A DNA stretch of 64,000 bases from Pseudoalteromonas undina (GTDB taxonomy: Bacteria; Pseudomonadota; Gammaproteobacteria; Enterobacterales; Alteromonadaceae). The position numbers were made by a program, and so were the translations under genes. Below are positions 19,176 to 29,220 of the stretch, in pieces. Position 1 is the stretch's first letter. Each line of letters starts with the position of its first letter. Location: NCBI RefSeq assembly GCF_000238275.3, contig NZ_AHCF03000004.1, positions 186,001 through 250,000 on the forward strand, written 5' to 3'. Under the pieces are notes generated by a model. The model was not told the DNA's origin. It saw only the letters and a list, made by a program, of their open reading frames with translations, and made no database searches.

Positions 19176-19263
19176 ACTTATGCTCTGGTTTTTTAAAATC
19201 ATTTATTTTACGAAGCAAAAGCGAGCAGAGATTAGTTTTGAGGTGTTTAATAGGGCTTTAAAA

Positions 19264-19287
19264 AGAGGCGATAATAATACCGCCTCT
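19264..19287 (-). terminator. Intrinsic terminator after the DUF885 gene
   Basis: On the minus strand a 7-bp stem AGAGGCG/CGCCTCT with a 10-nt loop is followed by TTTTT. It lies just past the DUF885 stop codon and upstream of the cryptochrome start. Confidence 0.65.
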
Positions 19288-19307
19288 CAATTTGTTTCCG
19301 TTGTATC

Positions 19308-21035
19308 TTAGATAGCTAATTTTTGCTGTGCTATCCAGTCGTTAATTACATCTTCAAGTACCGCCATAGGAAGTGAACCTTGACCAATAACGGTGTCGTG
19401 AAAGCTGCGTATATCAAATTTAGCGCCTAGCTGTTTTTCGGCTTTTGCACGCAGTTCGCGTATTTTAATTTCGCCCATTTTGTATGAAAGCGCTTGGCCT
19501 GGCCATGAAATATAGCGGTCTATTTGATCTTCCACGGCGCTTTGTGGCAAGGCGGTATGTTCAGCCAAGTAATCAATCGCCTTTTGGCGGCTCCAGCCAA
19601 AGGCATGAATACCGGTATCGACCACTAAGCGCACTGCGCGCCACATTTCGTAGCCTAAACGACCAAAGTCACTGTATGGACTTTGGTAAAAGCCCGCTTC
19701 TTTACCTAAACGCTCTGTATAAAGTGCCCAGCCCTCGCCAAATGCTGAGTGACTCAGTGTGCGTCTAAATTCAGGAACGTCTAACTCCATTGCAATGGCG
19801 TTTTGTAAATGATGCCCAGGAATAGCTTCGTGCAGGCTAAGTGCTTCTAAATTATATAAAGGCTGCAATTTAGGTGTTGAGGCTAAAAAGTAAGTGCCAG
19901 GTGAGCGGTTATCTGGCGGTGGCATATAAAACGCACCACGACTCGCTGAGCCTTTTATAGTAAAGGTGTTACGCGGTAAATGGCCAAAGTAAGTGGGGAG
20001 TTTGCCATACATTTTTTGCGTTATAAAAGCGGTTTTTTCTAGCAAGTCTTGGGCGTCTTTTGCGTAAAATTGCTCATCGGTTGCTAAAAATTTTAAAAAG
20101 TCGCTGTAGCTGCCTTCAAAACCAACGCTATCAATAATGGCTTGCATTTGTGCTTTAATGCGCGCCACTTCTTTTAGACCAAGTTCATGAATTTGTTTAG
20201 GAGTAGCATTAGTGGTGGTGTAGTAATTAACCGTGTACTTGTAATAATCAAGGCCACCTTTGATGCTTGCAATACCCGGCTGCGTTCTACAGTGCGGCAT
20301 ATATTCGTTTTCAAAAAAGTCGTAAAAGTGCTCGTAAGCAGGCACAACTTTTGTGGCAATTAATGTTTTAGCTTTATTTTGGTAAGTTTCTTTTTGCGCT
20401 GCGCTAAATGTATTAGGGATGCGGGTAAATGGCTCATATAAGGCGCTATTCTCAGGTTGTTTAACTATATGAGCGTTAATGCTTTGGCCATAATTTTTAA
20501 ACGTTTCGCAGTAATGTGTAAAACCGGTTTGAATGCCTTGTTTCATTAAATTAATGTTTTGCTGATTAAAACGAGGGTAGTCACTAAGGCTAACTAAAAA
20601 TGCATCGTAATCCTCGGCAGTTAAAAAGGCCATGTTAGCTGGCGCTTCTGCAAAGTAAGTATGCCAGCCACTTAAAAAATTAACCGGAAAATACTTATCT
20701 TGATAAAGGTAGCTTTGCTGCTCTGTTTCTCGCTCATATTTAAATAAGCGGTAGTTCATTAGCTGCTCGCTATTGAGTGTTTTTGGGTCAATGCTGGCTA
20801 AGCTTTTTAGTACGCTGTTGTTGTAAGCTTGGCGCTTAGCAATGGCTTGCTCACTCCAATTTGGCAATGTGCCGTTTGGTTTCCAACCGTCTGGATCGGT
20901 TCTAAAAAATATTTCTTCTGCTTTCGCATTTTCCCAATGGTTATCAATAATGGTTGTTAAGTCGCTGCTACTGTCGGCTAAGCTTGGCAGCGAGGTGGCT
21001 GCTAAACAAATAGCTAAAATTGTTTTTTTAAACAT
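19308..21035 (-). CDS. Secreted DUF885-family hydrolase (putative metallopeptidase)
   Basis: A signal peptide (MFKKTILAICLAATSLPSLA) precedes a mostly helical protein of 575 residues. The DUF885 signature HEAIPGHH lies at about residues 402-409, and GEGWALYTERLGKEAG follows with the likely third metal ligand. Members resemble M32-like zinc peptidases, but substrates are poorly known. I chose the ATG at 21035; a GTG four codons upstream (21047) is the only alternative and neither has a clear ribosome site. The gene stands alone between a terminator and a 400-bp gap. Confidence 0.85.
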   Translation of the reverse strand: MFKKTILAICLAATSLPSLADSSSDLTTIIDNHWENAKAEEIFFRTDPDGWKPNGTLPNWSEQAIAKRQAYNNSVLKSLASIDPKTLNSEQLMNYRLFKYERETEQQSYLYQDKYFPVNFLSGWHTYFAEAPANMAFLTAEDYDAFLVSLSDYPRFNQQNINLMKQGIQTGFTHYCETFKNYGQSINAHIVKQPENSALYEPFTRIPNTFSAAQKETYQNKAKTLIATKVVPAYEHFYDFFENEYMPHCRTQPGIASIKGGLDYYKYTVNYYTTTNATPKQIHELGLKEVARIKAQMQAIIDSVGFEGSYSDFLKFLATDEQFYAKDAQDLLEKTAFITQKMYGKLPTYFGHLPRNTFTIKGSASRGAFYMPPPDNRSPGTYFLASTPKLQPLYNLEALSLHEAIPGHHLQNAIAMELDVPEFRRTLSHSAFGEGWALYTERLGKEAGFYQSPYSDFGRLGYEMWRAVRLVVDTGIHAFGWSRQKAIDYLAEHTALPQSAVEDQIDRYISWPGQALSYKMGEIKIRELRAKAEKQLGAKFDIRSFHDTVIGQGSLPMAVLEDVINDWIAQQKLAI

Positions 21036-21047
21036 GTTGAATTTCAC

Positions 21048-21462
21048 TTTTTAGAGTTTTAATTGTTATTCATGCGCGTGCCTATTTTACGATAATAACA
21101 AGTTCACTCAATTAATGCGTTGGTTTTTAACAGCAGTCTAGCTTATTGTTTTACTGGTGTTTAAAATAAAACATATTGGAGTAGCGATATTTAATAACGT
21201 ATTTTGCTAACTGATAAGGCGAATAGCCAACACCCAAATATTTATTGAGCATTTCATGCTTAGCTTTGCAGGTTCGAAATCCGATTATGATGAAGAAAAA
21301 TGGATTGGGATTATTCGCTGTACGTGAAAAAAATGTCAGATGAGGCATATGAGTTTGTATTGGCAGGTCACACTACATTGCTACCACCATTAATTGGCCT
21401 GATACACAAAGCGTTAGAATAACTATTTAACTGTAGGTATTAAAATAAAAAGGATTTTGAAA
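21048..21462. other. Gap upstream of the zf-TFIIB gene
   Basis: This 415-bp region contains the possible broken gene described separately and otherwise AT-rich sequence. A minus-strand frame at 21151-21348 overlaps it but shows no ribosome site or recognisable composition. I see no tRNA, although GGTTCGAAATCC at 21271-21282 looks superficially like a T-arm. Confidence 0.4.
21211..21422 (+). pseudogene. Possible broken small gene
   Basis: The plus strand carries two adjacent protein-like frames. One is open from 21211 and includes ATG 21256 (MLSFAGSKSDYDEEKW), ending at a TGA near 21325. The other starts at ATG 21300 (MDWDYSLYVKKMSDEAYEFV) and runs to TAA at 21420-21422. They could join if one A were added in the A5 run at 21296-21300. 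The combined product would be about 70 residues. I do not recognise it. The 40-residue second frame alone could also be a small protein, with GAAG as a weak ribosome site. Confidence 0.3.
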
Positions 21463-21969
21463 ATGTTGTGCCCTCGTACGAATACACCATTGGAGTCTAT
21501 ATTAGTTGGCGGTATCACTGTTTATACATCGTCGTTAGGAGGCGTTTTTTTCGATAACAGCCAAATTTTTAAATTTAGCTCGCCAGAGTTAAAGCATGGT
21601 CAGGTTTTACTTAAGTATTTAAGTAATTATGCCGAAGGTGAGGGTGAAGTCGCAATGCGAGTAAATTGCCCTAAATGCCCAAGCATAGTGATGATGCGTA
21701 GGTATTTTTCACCGCTAAAAGCAGTTGAAATAGATGAGTGCCCTAGCTGTGCGGGAATATGGCTTGATAGTGGCGAATTAAGCAAAATACATGAAAACCA
21801 TTTAACACCCAAAGAACGAAAACTGCTAGCCCACGAAATGGCAACCAATCATGGGTTTATAACTATTAAAACGCCAAAATCGAAATATTATCCTAAAGCG
21901 CCTAAAAACCTTCAAGGCACCACAGTTGAACGGCTGGTGCAATTGGCATTACTTAACTTTGAATCATAA
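21463..21969 (+). CDS. zf-TFIIB domain zinc-ribbon protein
   Basis: The 168-residue protein begins MLCPRTNTPL and has a second zinc-ribbon-like block, CPKCPSIVMMRRYF ... IDECPSCAGIWLDSGEL, typical of zf-TFIIB (DUF1178-unrelated) bacterial proteins. The C-terminal part is basic. The start at ATG 21463 is fixed by AGGA at 21451-21454; an in-frame TTG at 21457 is too close to that site. The function of these proteins is unknown. A bidirectional terminator follows, shared with der. Confidence 0.8.
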   Translation: MLCPRTNTPLESILVGGITVYTSSLGGVFFDNSQIFKFSSPELKHGQVLLKYLSNYAEGEGEVAMRVNCPKCPSIVMMRRYFSPLKAVEIDECPSCAGIWLDSGELSKIHENHLTPKERKLLAHEMATNHGFITIKTPKSKYYPKAPKNLQGTTVERLVQLALLNFES

Positions 21970-21999
21970 AAAACGGCGTACTATAAAGTACACCGTTTT
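21970..21999. terminator. Bidirectional terminator between zf-TFIIB gene and der
   Basis: AAAACGG and CCGTTTT pair across an inner GTACT/AGTAC stem with an ATAA loop and one C-A mismatch. A/T tracts on both sides fit termination of the two convergent genes. Confidence 0.75.
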
Positions 22000-22023
22000 A
22001 TTAAACTGACTTAATCAAAATCG

Positions 22024-23493
22024 TTATGACTTATTGCGGTTTTCTTTACTAAACGCACGAATTTTACGTTTTTGCGACAGGGTTACTTTATTAGTACGCC
22101 CTGCAAATGGGTTATCGCCTTCTCTAAACTCAATTTTGATTGGCGTACCCATAATCTTAAGTGCTTTACGGTAGTAGTTCATGAGGTAGCGTTTGTAGCT
22201 ATCAGGTAAGTCATGTACTTGGTTACCATGAATTACGATACGTGGCGGGTTATAGCCCCCAGCATGCGCATACTTAAGCTTAACACGACGTCCACGAACA
22301 AGTGGCGGCTGGTGGTCGGCCTGTGCCATGTCCATAATACGACGCAACATAGCAGTACTAATTCGCTTAGTTGCCGACTCATACGCTTCGTCAACTGATT
22401 CAAATAAATGACCAACACCGGTACCATGCAGAGCAGAGATAAAGTGTAGGCGGGCAAAATCAATAAAGCCTAAACGACGATCAAGCTCCGTCTTAATACG
22501 GTCTTTAACGTAGTTATCTAGGCCATCCCACTTGTTCACGGCAATAACCAATGAGCGTCCTGAGTTAAGCGCAAAACCTAACAGGCTTAAGTCTTGATCA
22601 GAAATACCATCGCGAGCATCAACCACTAGTAGCACAACGTTACAATCTTCGATTGCTTGTAGTGTTTTAATGACTGAGAACTTCTCAACCACGTCACTTA
22701 CTTTTTTACGTTTACGCACACCAGCGGTATCGATAAGAATATATTCTTTGTCGTTACGGGTCATCGGAATGTAAATTGAGTCGCGGGTTGTACCTGGCAT
22801 ATCGTATACAATAACCCGATCTTCACCTAGTATGCGGTTAGTAAGGGTTGACTTACCAACATTTGGACGACCAATAATTGCCAGCTTTACCGGCTTGTCG
22901 GCAAATGCTTGGTGATCGGTGTCATCTTCTTCACCTTCTTGATATAAGTCGATAAGTTCTTCATCGTCATCGGCTACATCTTCATCAAGAGCGGCAAGTT
23001 CAGCAATAACAGGCTGAAGAGTTTGCTCAAGCAGTAAAGTAATACCACGGCCATGTGCGGCAGCGATATGATGAACTTCACCAAGTGAAAGTTGATAAAA
23101 TTCAGCACAATTTGAGTCGGCATCAATGCCGTCTGTTTTATTGGCAACAACAAAACATTTTTTCTCTTGCTTACGTAAGTGGTTAGCAATAGCTTGATCA
23201 GCCACTGTCATACCCACGCGAGCATCAACTAAAAATAAAACAATATCCGCTTCTTCAATGGCTAGTAATGACTGATCAGCCATTTCGGTTTCGATACCTT
23301 CTTCTGAGCCATCAATACCGCCCGTATCTACCACGATAAATTCAAAGCCATCGTAATTTGCTTGGCCATATTTTCTATCACGCGTTAAGCCAGGAAAGTC
23401 GGCAACGAGTGCATCACGAGTACGTGTTAAACGGTTAAATAATGTGGATTTGCCCACATTGGGTCGCCCTACAAGAGCGATCACGGGAAGCAT
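22024..23493 (-). CDS. der: Ribosome biogenesis GTPase Der (EngA)
   Basis: Der is an essential tandem GTPase that acts in 50S subunit maturation. Two G domains are present, each with a P-loop GRPNVGKST (start of the protein and near residue 207) and each with DTxG (DTGG, DTAG) and NKxD motifs (NKTD, NKWD). An acidic linker rich in Asp/Glu joins them, and the KH-like C-terminal domain is complete (489 residues). It is the last gene of the bamB cluster, but a hairpin pair lies between bamB and der. The start has AAAGAGG upstream. Confidence 0.96.
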   Translation of the reverse strand: MLPVIALVGRPNVGKSTLFNRLTRTRDALVADFPGLTRDRKYGQANYDGFEFIVVDTGGIDGSEEGIETEMADQSLLAIEEADIVLFLVDARVGMTVADQAIANHLRKQEKKCFVVANKTDGIDADSNCAEFYQLSLGEVHHIAAAHGRGITLLLEQTLQPVIAELAALDEDVADDDEELIDLYQEGEEDDTDHQAFADKPVKLAIIGRPNVGKSTLTNRILGEDRVIVYDMPGTTRDSIYIPMTRNDKEYILIDTAGVRKRKKVSDVVEKFSVIKTLQAIEDCNVVLLVVDARDGISDQDLSLLGFALNSGRSLVIAVNKWDGLDNYVKDRIKTELDRRLGFIDFARLHFISALHGTGVGHLFESVDEAYESATKRISTAMLRRIMDMAQADHQPPLVRGRRVKLKYAHAGGYNPPRIVIHGNQVHDLPDSYKRYLMNYYRKALKIMGTPIKIEFREGDNPFAGRTNKVTLSQKRKIRAFSKENRNKS

Positions 23494-23518
23494 AAACTAC
23501 CTCTTTAAAAAACAACAA

Positions 23519-23541
23519 AAGGCTTCGCAGTGCGAAGCCTT
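23519..23541 (-). terminator. Strong palindromic hairpin upstream of der
   Basis: AAGGCTTCGCA and TGCGAAGCCTT form a perfect 11-bp palindrome around one central base. On the minus strand it is followed by TTTTGTTGTTTTTT and then, within a few bases, by the der ribosome site. It looks like an intrinsic terminator placed directly in front of der. Confidence 0.65.
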
Positions 23542-23555
23542 ACAAAAAATAATTA

Positions 23556-23580
23556 ACTATTAGTGCCTTACACTAATAGT
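23556..23580 (-). terminator. Second hairpin after bamB
   Basis: ACTATTAGTG and CACTAATAGT form a perfect 10-bp stem with a 5-nt loop just after the bamB stop codon. On the minus strand TTAATTATTTTTTG follows. Together with the neighbouring hairpin this makes a tandem terminator or attenuator. Confidence 0.6.
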
Positions 23581-23586
23581 AGACAG

Positions 23587-24765
23587 TTAGTTCGGTATTT
23601 TTACCGCGCTAACTTCACCATCGCGGGTGTATAAAATCAATTTATCGTCAGCGACAACGGGCTCAACAAAAAAACCTGAGCTGTCAAAGTCTTCACGAGA
23701 TACTAGCTCGCCAGTGTCTTTATTTAACCAATGTAAATTGCCTTCTTGGTCACCTAACGCTAAATAATTACCGGCAACCGCTGGGCCTGTTAAGTACCAG
23801 CCACGTAGAGCGGGTTGGCTCCAACGTTCAATGCCCGAATCTTTATCAAGTGCATAAACAACGCCGTTACTGTCAACAACGTAAATTGTTTGCAAATCCA
23901 TGCTAATTTCACGGTAGCTGCTGTATTCACGTTTCCATACAACATTACCTGAACGAATATCTACTGCTGATAAGTTACCATTGTATGCAATAGCATAAGC
24001 AAATGGACCGCTAATGATCGGCTGCGTATCTACATCAACTAAACGTTCAAACTCTGATGCGCCTTTTGGCACTGCAATTTCTGCACTCCATGCCGAGTAG
24101 CCACTCTCAGAAATTAAAACACTTAACTTACCTGTTTCTAAGCCTAGTAACACACCACCGTTAGCCACAGTAGGTGAGCTTTGACCGCGTAAAGTCAGCG
24201 GTGGCACTTCTTGCTCAAAGCTCCAGCGTTCTTCACCAGTATCTGGGTGAAGCGCAAGTAACTTACCTGAGGCTAAATTAACAAAGATTAAGCCATCGCC
24301 TGCAGCGGGTTTAGAGAGTGATTCGCCAGGTACTTTTTTACGCCAAACTTCTTTACCAGTCTCACGGTCAAGTGCAATTACATAACCATGTTCAGAGCCT
24401 AAATAGATTTTACCATAAGCTTGTAATATTCCGCCTGATAATTTTGCACTATCGTTATCGCTCCAAGGCCAAAACGATAAATTTTGGCGAACGTCGGTTT
24501 CCCATTGGGTATCGCCATTGGCAAGTGATAAGGCTTCTACTTGGCCTTCACGGCTAGCAACATACACTGTCTCTTTATAAACAGCAGGTGATAAGCGTGA
24601 AAAGTAATGCTCTACACCACTACCAATTGATTCTTGCCATACCACATCAGTTTCAAATTGATTGGCTATTTCTGGAAGCACCAGTTCTTCTTCGTCATCA
24701 CTTGAAGAACACCCCATTAGGGTTGCCATACATAGGGCAAGCGTTGCTGTTGTTATTTTTCTCAT
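23587..24765 (-). CDS. bamB: Outer membrane assembly lipoprotein BamB
   Basis: BamB is the beta-propeller lipoprotein of the BAM complex that folds outer membrane beta-barrels. The lipobox TLMGC places the lipidated cysteine at residue 19. PQQ-like beta-propeller repeats follow, with recurrent blades such as GKLLALHPDTGEERW, GNLSAVDIRSGNVVW and GVVYALDKDSGIERW. The length of 392 residues is normal. It starts 10 bp after the yfgM stop, so the two are co-transcribed. Confidence 0.95.
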   Translation of the reverse strand: MRKITTATLALCMATLMGCSSSDDEEELVLPEIANQFETDVVWQESIGSGVEHYFSRLSPAVYKETVYVASREGQVEALSLANGDTQWETDVRQNLSFWPWSDNDSAKLSGGILQAYGKIYLGSEHGYVIALDRETGKEVWRKKVPGESLSKPAAGDGLIFVNLASGKLLALHPDTGEERWSFEQEVPPLTLRGQSSPTVANGGVLLGLETGKLSVLISESGYSAWSAEIAVPKGASEFERLVDVDTQPIISGPFAYAIAYNGNLSAVDIRSGNVVWKREYSSYREISMDLQTIYVVDSNGVVYALDKDSGIERWSQPALRGWYLTGPAVAGNYLALGDQEGNLHWLNKDTGELVSREDFDSSGFFVEPVVADDKLILYTRDGEVSAVKIPN

Positions 24766-24775
24766 GCCTAAAACC

Positions 24776-25396
24776 TTATGCCGCTGGGCTAGTTACTGCT
24801 AGGTCATCTAACTTAATTTGTAAAAGAGGATTACTCGTTAATCCACCTGCATCAACAGCAGCTTGGTAAGCTACGCGTGCTTGCTCTTTATTGCCTTGTT
24901 GAGTGTAAATATCACCTTTTAATTCGGCCACATTTGCGTTAAATGCTTCAGGAAGAGGAGCATTTAATGTACTCAATGCATCATCGTATTGCTGCTGAGC
25001 AATTTGCACACGTGCTAAACGTGTTGTTGCAATGGCTTTAAGCTGGGCGTTATCAACGTTAGTTACAATCCAGCTTAATTTTTCATTTGCTAAATCTAAG
25101 TTTTGGGCATCTACAGCTTCTTTTGCAGCAACAAATGCCGCTAGAGTTGCGTACTTAGTGTCTTTGTTTTCACTGATAAATGCATCAGCAGACGCTAATA
25201 CGCTGTCGCTTTCAACAAGCTTAGTGTATGCATCAGATGCTTGCTCTGCAGTCGTTATTTGATTTTGGTTGTATGCTTTCCAGCCATATAAACCACCTAA
25301 ACCAACAATAACGCCTAACGCTAGTGAAAGGCCGTTTTCACGAAAAAAGCGTTTAATTGCTTCTGCTTGTTGTTCTTCTGTTGAATAAATTTCCAT
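24776..25396 (-). CDS. yfgM: YfgM family ancillary SecYEG translocon protein
   Basis: The protein begins MEIYSTEEQQAEAIKRFFREN, as YfgM does, then has one membrane helix (about residues 23-43, LSLALGVIVGLGGLYGWKAY) and a periplasmic TPR-like domain. YfgM associates with the SecYEG-PpiD assembly and periplasmic chaperones. Its position between hisS and bamB is the conserved one in gammaproteobacteria. 206 residues is the expected length. Confidence 0.92.
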   Translation of the reverse strand: MEIYSTEEQQAEAIKRFFRENGLSLALGVIVGLGGLYGWKAYNQNQITTAEQASDAYTKLVESDSVLASADAFISENKDTKYATLAAFVAAKEAVDAQNLDLANEKLSWIVTNVDNAQLKAIATTRLARVQIAQQQYDDALSTLNAPLPEAFNANVAELKGDIYTQQGNKEQARVAYQAAVDAGGLTSNPLLQIKLDDLAVTSPAA

Positions 25397-25440
25397 GCTT
25401 ACCTCTGTTAAAGCGCTTCACTACTTACGCTTTATATAAT

Positions 25441-26721
25441 TTAGCTATTAATTAGTTCTGCAAGTAACGTTTTAGCTTGTTCTAGTTCTAGTGTGACTTG
25501 TTCTTTACGTTCACGTAAGTATTTAATAGTCACAACGCCTTGCTCTAATTCATCTTCACCGATAATAATTGCGACGAGAGCATCGCTTTTATCAGCACGT
25601 TTAAGTTGTTTTTTAAAGTTACCACCGCCAGCGTGCACCATTACGCGTAATCCAGGTACATCACGACGTAAGGTAGATGCAATTATAGGCGCTTGAATAC
25701 TGGCTTTGTCGCCCATAGCTGCTAAATATACATCAGCACTACGGCGTATGTCACCTACACATTCAAGTGCTTGAAGCAGTAAAACCAAGCGCTCTAAACC
25801 CATCGCGAAACCTACCGCAGGGGTTGATTTACCGCCTAATTGTTCTACTAAACCATCATAACGACCACCAGCACATACAGTACCTTGTGCACCTAAGCTG
25901 TCGGTTACCCATTCAAATACAGTGCGGTTGTAATAATCTAAGCCACGTACCAGCTTTTCATTAACCGTGTATTTGACGCCTGCGGCATCTAATCGTTCAC
26001 ATAAATTTTCAAAATGTTCTTTTGATTCAGCATCTAAATGTTCAGATAACTTTGGTGCATCGACTAAGATTGCCTGAATATCTGGATTTTTAGTATCCAA
26101 AACGCGCAGTGGGTTAGAGTACATACGACGTTTTGAATCTTCATCTAGTACATCGGTATGTTGTTCTAAAAAGGCGATTAAGGCATCGCGATACTGTGCG
26201 CGAGCTTCGTTTGAACCTAATGAATTAAGTTCTAAACGCACATGGTCAGTAATGCCAAATGCTTCCCAAAGTTGCGCCGTGAGTAAAATAACTTCGGCGT
26301 CAATATCGGCGCTGGCAATACCAAAAGTCTCTAAACCAAACTGATGAAATTGACGGTAACGACCTTTTTGTGGGCGTTCATGGCGAAACATAGGGCCCAT
26401 GTACCAAAGGCGTTGTTCTTGATTGTATAACAGGCCATTTTCGTTACCTGCACGTACACACACTGCAGTCCCTTCTGGGCGCAGAGTTAAATTGTCGCCG
26501 TTACGATCGGCAAAGGTGTACATTTCTTTTTCTACTATATCGGTTACTTCACCAATAGAGCGTTTAAATAGGTCGGTTGATTCTACAATTGGAAAACGAA
26601 TTTCTTGATAACCAAACGATGATACGGTCTCGCGTAAAATGTGTTCTACTTTCTGCCAAACTTGCGTATCGCCTGGCAGGCAATCGTTCATACCGCGAAC
26701 TGCCTGAATTTGTTTTGCCAC
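25441..26721 (-). CDS. hisS: Histidyl-tRNA synthetase
   Basis: This class II synthetase charges tRNA-His. It starts [16 protein letters not shown] and contains motif 2 ([21 protein letters not shown]), the histidine-specific region [15 protein letters not shown] and motif 3 (GFAMGLERL), followed by the anticodon-binding domain. The length of 426 residues is typical. It lies 44 bp upstream of yfgM. Confidence 0.97.
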   Translation of the reverse strand: MAKQIQAVRGMNDCLPGDTQVWQKVEHILRETVSSFGYQEIRFPIVESTDLFKRSIGEVTDIVEKEMYTFADRNGDNLTLRPEGTAVCVRAGNENGLLYNQEQRLWYMGPMFRHERPQKGRYRQFHQFGLETFGIASADIDAEVILLTAQLWEAFGITDHVRLELNSLGSNEARAQYRDALIAFLEQHTDVLDEDSKRRMYSNPLRVLDTKNPDIQAILVDAPKLSEHLDAESKEHFENLCERLDAAGVKYTVNEKLVRGLDYYNRTVFEWVTDSLGAQGTVCAGGRYDGLVEQLGGKSTPAVGFAMGLERLVLLLQALECVGDIRRSADVYLAAMGDKASIQAPIIASTLRRDVPGLRVMVHAGGGNFKKQLKRADKSDALVAIIIGEDELEQGVVTIKYLRERKEQVTLELEQAKTLLAELINS

Positions 26722-26892
26722 TGATAAATCCTAAATCTGTTTATGTGCAACCCTGGGTTGCAACCACGTAAAACTAAAAAATCGACCCTGCATTATAACC
26801 TTAACTATAAGGTAATTGCGAGCGTAGCGGAGCGTACGTAATTTATACTACGTTGTGAATACCGCGACTAAAAAAGGTCATTTAAATACATA

Positions 26893-26907
26893 GTGTTGTA
26901 ACAACAC
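26893..26907 (-). other. Small palindrome after ispG
   Basis: GTGTTGT-A-ACAACAC forms a perfect 15-bp palindrome starting directly after the ispG stop codon on the minus strand. A second palindrome (GCAACCC-T-GGGTTGC, 26747-26761) lies just upstream of hisS. Either may mark processing sites in the 187-bp ispG-hisS gap; neither has a U-tract. Confidence 0.35.
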
Positions 26908-26908
26908 A

Positions 26909-28027
26909 TCACTCTACGATTTTTATGTCGATTGGAGTTTGTTGTTGCTTCTGTTCAATGAAATCGCGTACATAGCCTTCAAGTTGATCAACAATATTAT
27001 TGTTATCAATACGGGCTTTTTGGCGTTCGCCATTAATGTATAAACCTGAGCGACGGTTTGCGCCGGCAAGGCCAATATCACTCACTAATGCTTCGCCTGG
27101 TCCGTTAACCACACAGCCAATGACTGACACTGAAACTGGCTCAATAATATCTTCTAAACGCTCTTCAAGTTGATTCATGGTGCTTACTACATCAAACTCT
27201 TGGCGTGAACAGCTAGGGCAAGCAATAAAATTAATGCCGCGAGAACGAATACGCAATGATTTTAATATATCAAAGCCTACTTTTATTTCTTGAACTGGAT
27301 CCGCTGCTAATGATACACGCAGCGTGTCACCAATACCTTCAGCCAATAACATGCCTAAACCAACGGCCGATTTAACCGAGCCAGAGCGCATGCCGCCTGC
27401 TTCGGTAATACCTAAATGCAGTGGCTGGTCGATTTCTTTTGCAAGTAGACGATACGCGCCAACCGCTAAAAATACGTCTGACGCTTTCACCGAGATTTTA
27501 AATTGGTCAAAGTCTAAGCGACGTAATATATCTACATGGCGCATAGCCGACTCAAGTAAGGCTTCAGGTGTTGGCTCGCCGTATTTTTCTTGTAGGTCGC
27601 GCTCAAGTGATCCACCATTTACGCCAATACGAATTGGAATGTTGTGCTCACGGGCTGAGTCGACAACCGCTCTAATACGCTCTTCACTGCCAATGTTTCC
27701 TGGGTTAATACGTAAACAATCAACGCCATACTTTGCTACTTTTAATGCAATGCGGTAGTCAAAGTGAATATCAGCAACCAGCGGTATCGATACCTGCTCT
27801 TTAATACTTTTAAATGCTTCAGCGGCATCCATAGTTGGAACAGATACACGGACTATGTCAGCACCGGCATCTTGAATCGCTTGAATTTGAGCTACAGTGG
27901 CATCAATGTCCATTGTGTCTGTGTTAGTCATTGACTGCACTGCAATTGGTGCACCATCACCAATTGGAACATTACCCACATTAATGCGGGTGGATTTTCT
28001 GCGTTTTATAGGAGATTCTGAAAACAT
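26909..28027 (-). CDS. ispG: 4-hydroxy-3-methylbut-2-en-1-yl diphosphate synthase (IspG/GcpE)
   Basis: IspG is the iron-sulfur enzyme that reduces MEcPP to HMBPP in the MEP isoprenoid pathway. The sequence shows [15 protein letters not shown] at the start, [11 protein letters not shown] in the TIM barrel, and the 4Fe-4S ligands [10 protein letters not shown] and [11 protein letters not shown] in the C-terminal domain. At 372 residues it is the short bacterial form. It starts 5 bp after rodZ, so the two are coupled, an arrangement conserved in gammaproteobacteria. Confidence 0.97.
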   Translation of the reverse strand: MFSESPIKRRKSTRINVGNVPIGDGAPIAVQSMTNTDTMDIDATVAQIQAIQDAGADIVRVSVPTMDAAEAFKSIKEQVSIPLVADIHFDYRIALKVAKYGVDCLRINPGNIGSEERIRAVVDSAREHNIPIRIGVNGGSLERDLQEKYGEPTPEALLESAMRHVDILRRLDFDQFKISVKASDVFLAVGAYRLLAKEIDQPLHLGITEAGGMRSGSVKSAVGLGMLLAEGIGDTLRVSLAADPVQEIKVGFDILKSLRIRSRGINFIACPSCSRQEFDVVSTMNQLEERLEDIIEPVSVSVIGCVVNGPGEALVSDIGLAGANRRSGLYINGERQKARIDNNNIVDQLEGYVRDFIEQKQQQTPIDIKIVE

Positions 28028-28032
28028 AGCGA

Positions 28033-28902
28033 CTACTCTGCTAAGGGTAATTTAAATTTAGCTAAACGGTTTTTAGGAAAAGCCGAAATATCAACTGGCT
28101 CACCATTTAGGGTAATACGAACAACATCGTGCTTGCCTAATACCACTGAAAAAGGCGCTACACCAGTCAAGGTCATTTCGTAGCCTGCTTTTTTTACACC
28201 AAATGCAATTTTCTCATCGTTGGCATCGTGGATTTCAACCCAGCTTTCGTCATTAAACATCATAATAATAGTGCTTAAATCACTGCTTGTTGGTTCACTT
28301 TGGCTTTGTGCATCGTTTAGGGGAGCAGCCTGAATTGTTTGTTGTTCATTGAATACGGTTGAGTTTGCTTGTGGTGCAGGCTCAATCTCATTTGATTGTG
28401 CTTCATCGGCAGCTTCTGCTAACAGTTTTGTGCTTTCTTGTTGCTCCGAGATGAGCGAGTTATTTGCATTAATAGTGTTAGTTTGTTCATCAATAGGCAT
28501 TGCATTTTGCCACCACCATACGGCTGATGAGCCAATAACAATGGCTAAAATTAAATAACTTACCGTCATTAGTCGGCTGTCATGCGCTTCTTTTTCTGTA
28601 CGTCTTGAAAAGCTTTGCATATCTACAGGCTTATCTGATGTGCTATAGGCTGGCAGCATAGTTAAAATAGCAGTGCTATCAATGTTTAGCGTGCGACAAT
28701 AATTTTTTATGTAGCCTTTAACAAATGTTTTTGCGCCTAGTAAATGATATTCGTCGTTTTCAATATGCTCAACCTGCGATTCAGTCAACTTTAATAATGA
28801 TGCAATCTTAGCAAGGCTAATGTTTGCATTTTCTCTATGTGTTTTTAGTATTTGACCTACAGAGGGTTCATCGTTCTGCGGTTGTGTATTATCTTCATTC
28901 AT
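28033..28902 (-). CDS. rodZ: Cytoskeletal protein RodZ
   Basis: RodZ links MreB to the cell-wall elongation machinery. A cytoplasmic helix-turn-helix of the HTH_25 type (about residues 14-80, [20 protein letters not shown]) is followed by a basic juxtamembrane segment, one membrane helix (about 113-131), a Gln/Asn/Ser-rich periplasmic linker and a C-terminal DUF4115 beta-domain beginning [16 protein letters not shown]. 289 residues is within the family's range. It heads a likely rodZ-ispG unit, because a 318-bp gap separates it from pilF. Confidence 0.92.
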   Translation of the reverse strand: MNEDNTQPQNDEPSVGQILKTHRENANISLAKIASLLKLTESQVEHIENDEYHLLGAKTFVKGYIKNYCRTLNIDSTAILTMLPAYSTSDKPVDMQSFSRRTEKEAHDSRLMTVSYLILAIVIGSSAVWWWQNAMPIDEQTNTINANNSLISEQQESTKLLAEAADEAQSNEIEPAPQANSTVFNEQQTIQAAPLNDAQSQSEPTSSDLSTIIMMFNDESWVEIHDANDEKIAFGVKKAGYEMTLTGVAPFSVVLGKHDVVRITLNGEPVDISAFPKNRLAKFKLPLAE

Positions 28903-29220
28903 AATGTGTATCAGTTTGGATCCACTAGTAAAAGTTTATGTTTTGGCTTAACAACCAGAGTAAGACTTCGTTTTTATTTTTTGGTATTCGTTAATTCTTG
29001 TTACTAAGGCGCACTATAAAAAGGGACTACATTCAATATCTTAAAAACTATACCGTGTTTAGATAAAATTTATGTGTTTTTAAGTCCTTTAATACACCTT
29101 ATTTGTAGCAGTTTAGCATTGTATCACACTGAAATGCTAAATTGCTTTACCCTAGAACAGGCTTTTACACATCATCCTTAAGGCTATATTTTGGTTTACA
29201 GCTAAAAGGTGTGTAATTAT
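28903..29220. other. rodZ upstream region with an inverted repeat
   Basis: The 318-bp gap between pilF and rodZ has no ORF I can support. It holds a perfect 9-bp inverted repeat, TTTAGCATT (29112-29120) and AATGCTAAA (29133-29141), spaced by 12 bp. On the minus strand a TACAAT hexamer lies inside the repeat, so it may be an operator over a promoter for rodZ. Confidence 0.4.

Noticed and set aside
21271..21282. GGTTCGAAATCC, resembling a tRNA T-arm
   Set aside because: The flanking bases do not pair as a T-stem, and no acceptor, D or anticodon arm is visible nearby.
21151..21348. 65-residue minus-strand ORF
   Set aside because: No ribosome site and no recognisable family; it overlaps a more protein-like plus-strand frame.
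27324..27758. 144-residue plus-strand ORF
   Set aside because: It lies wholly antisense to ispG, whose identity is certain, and it has no ribosome site.
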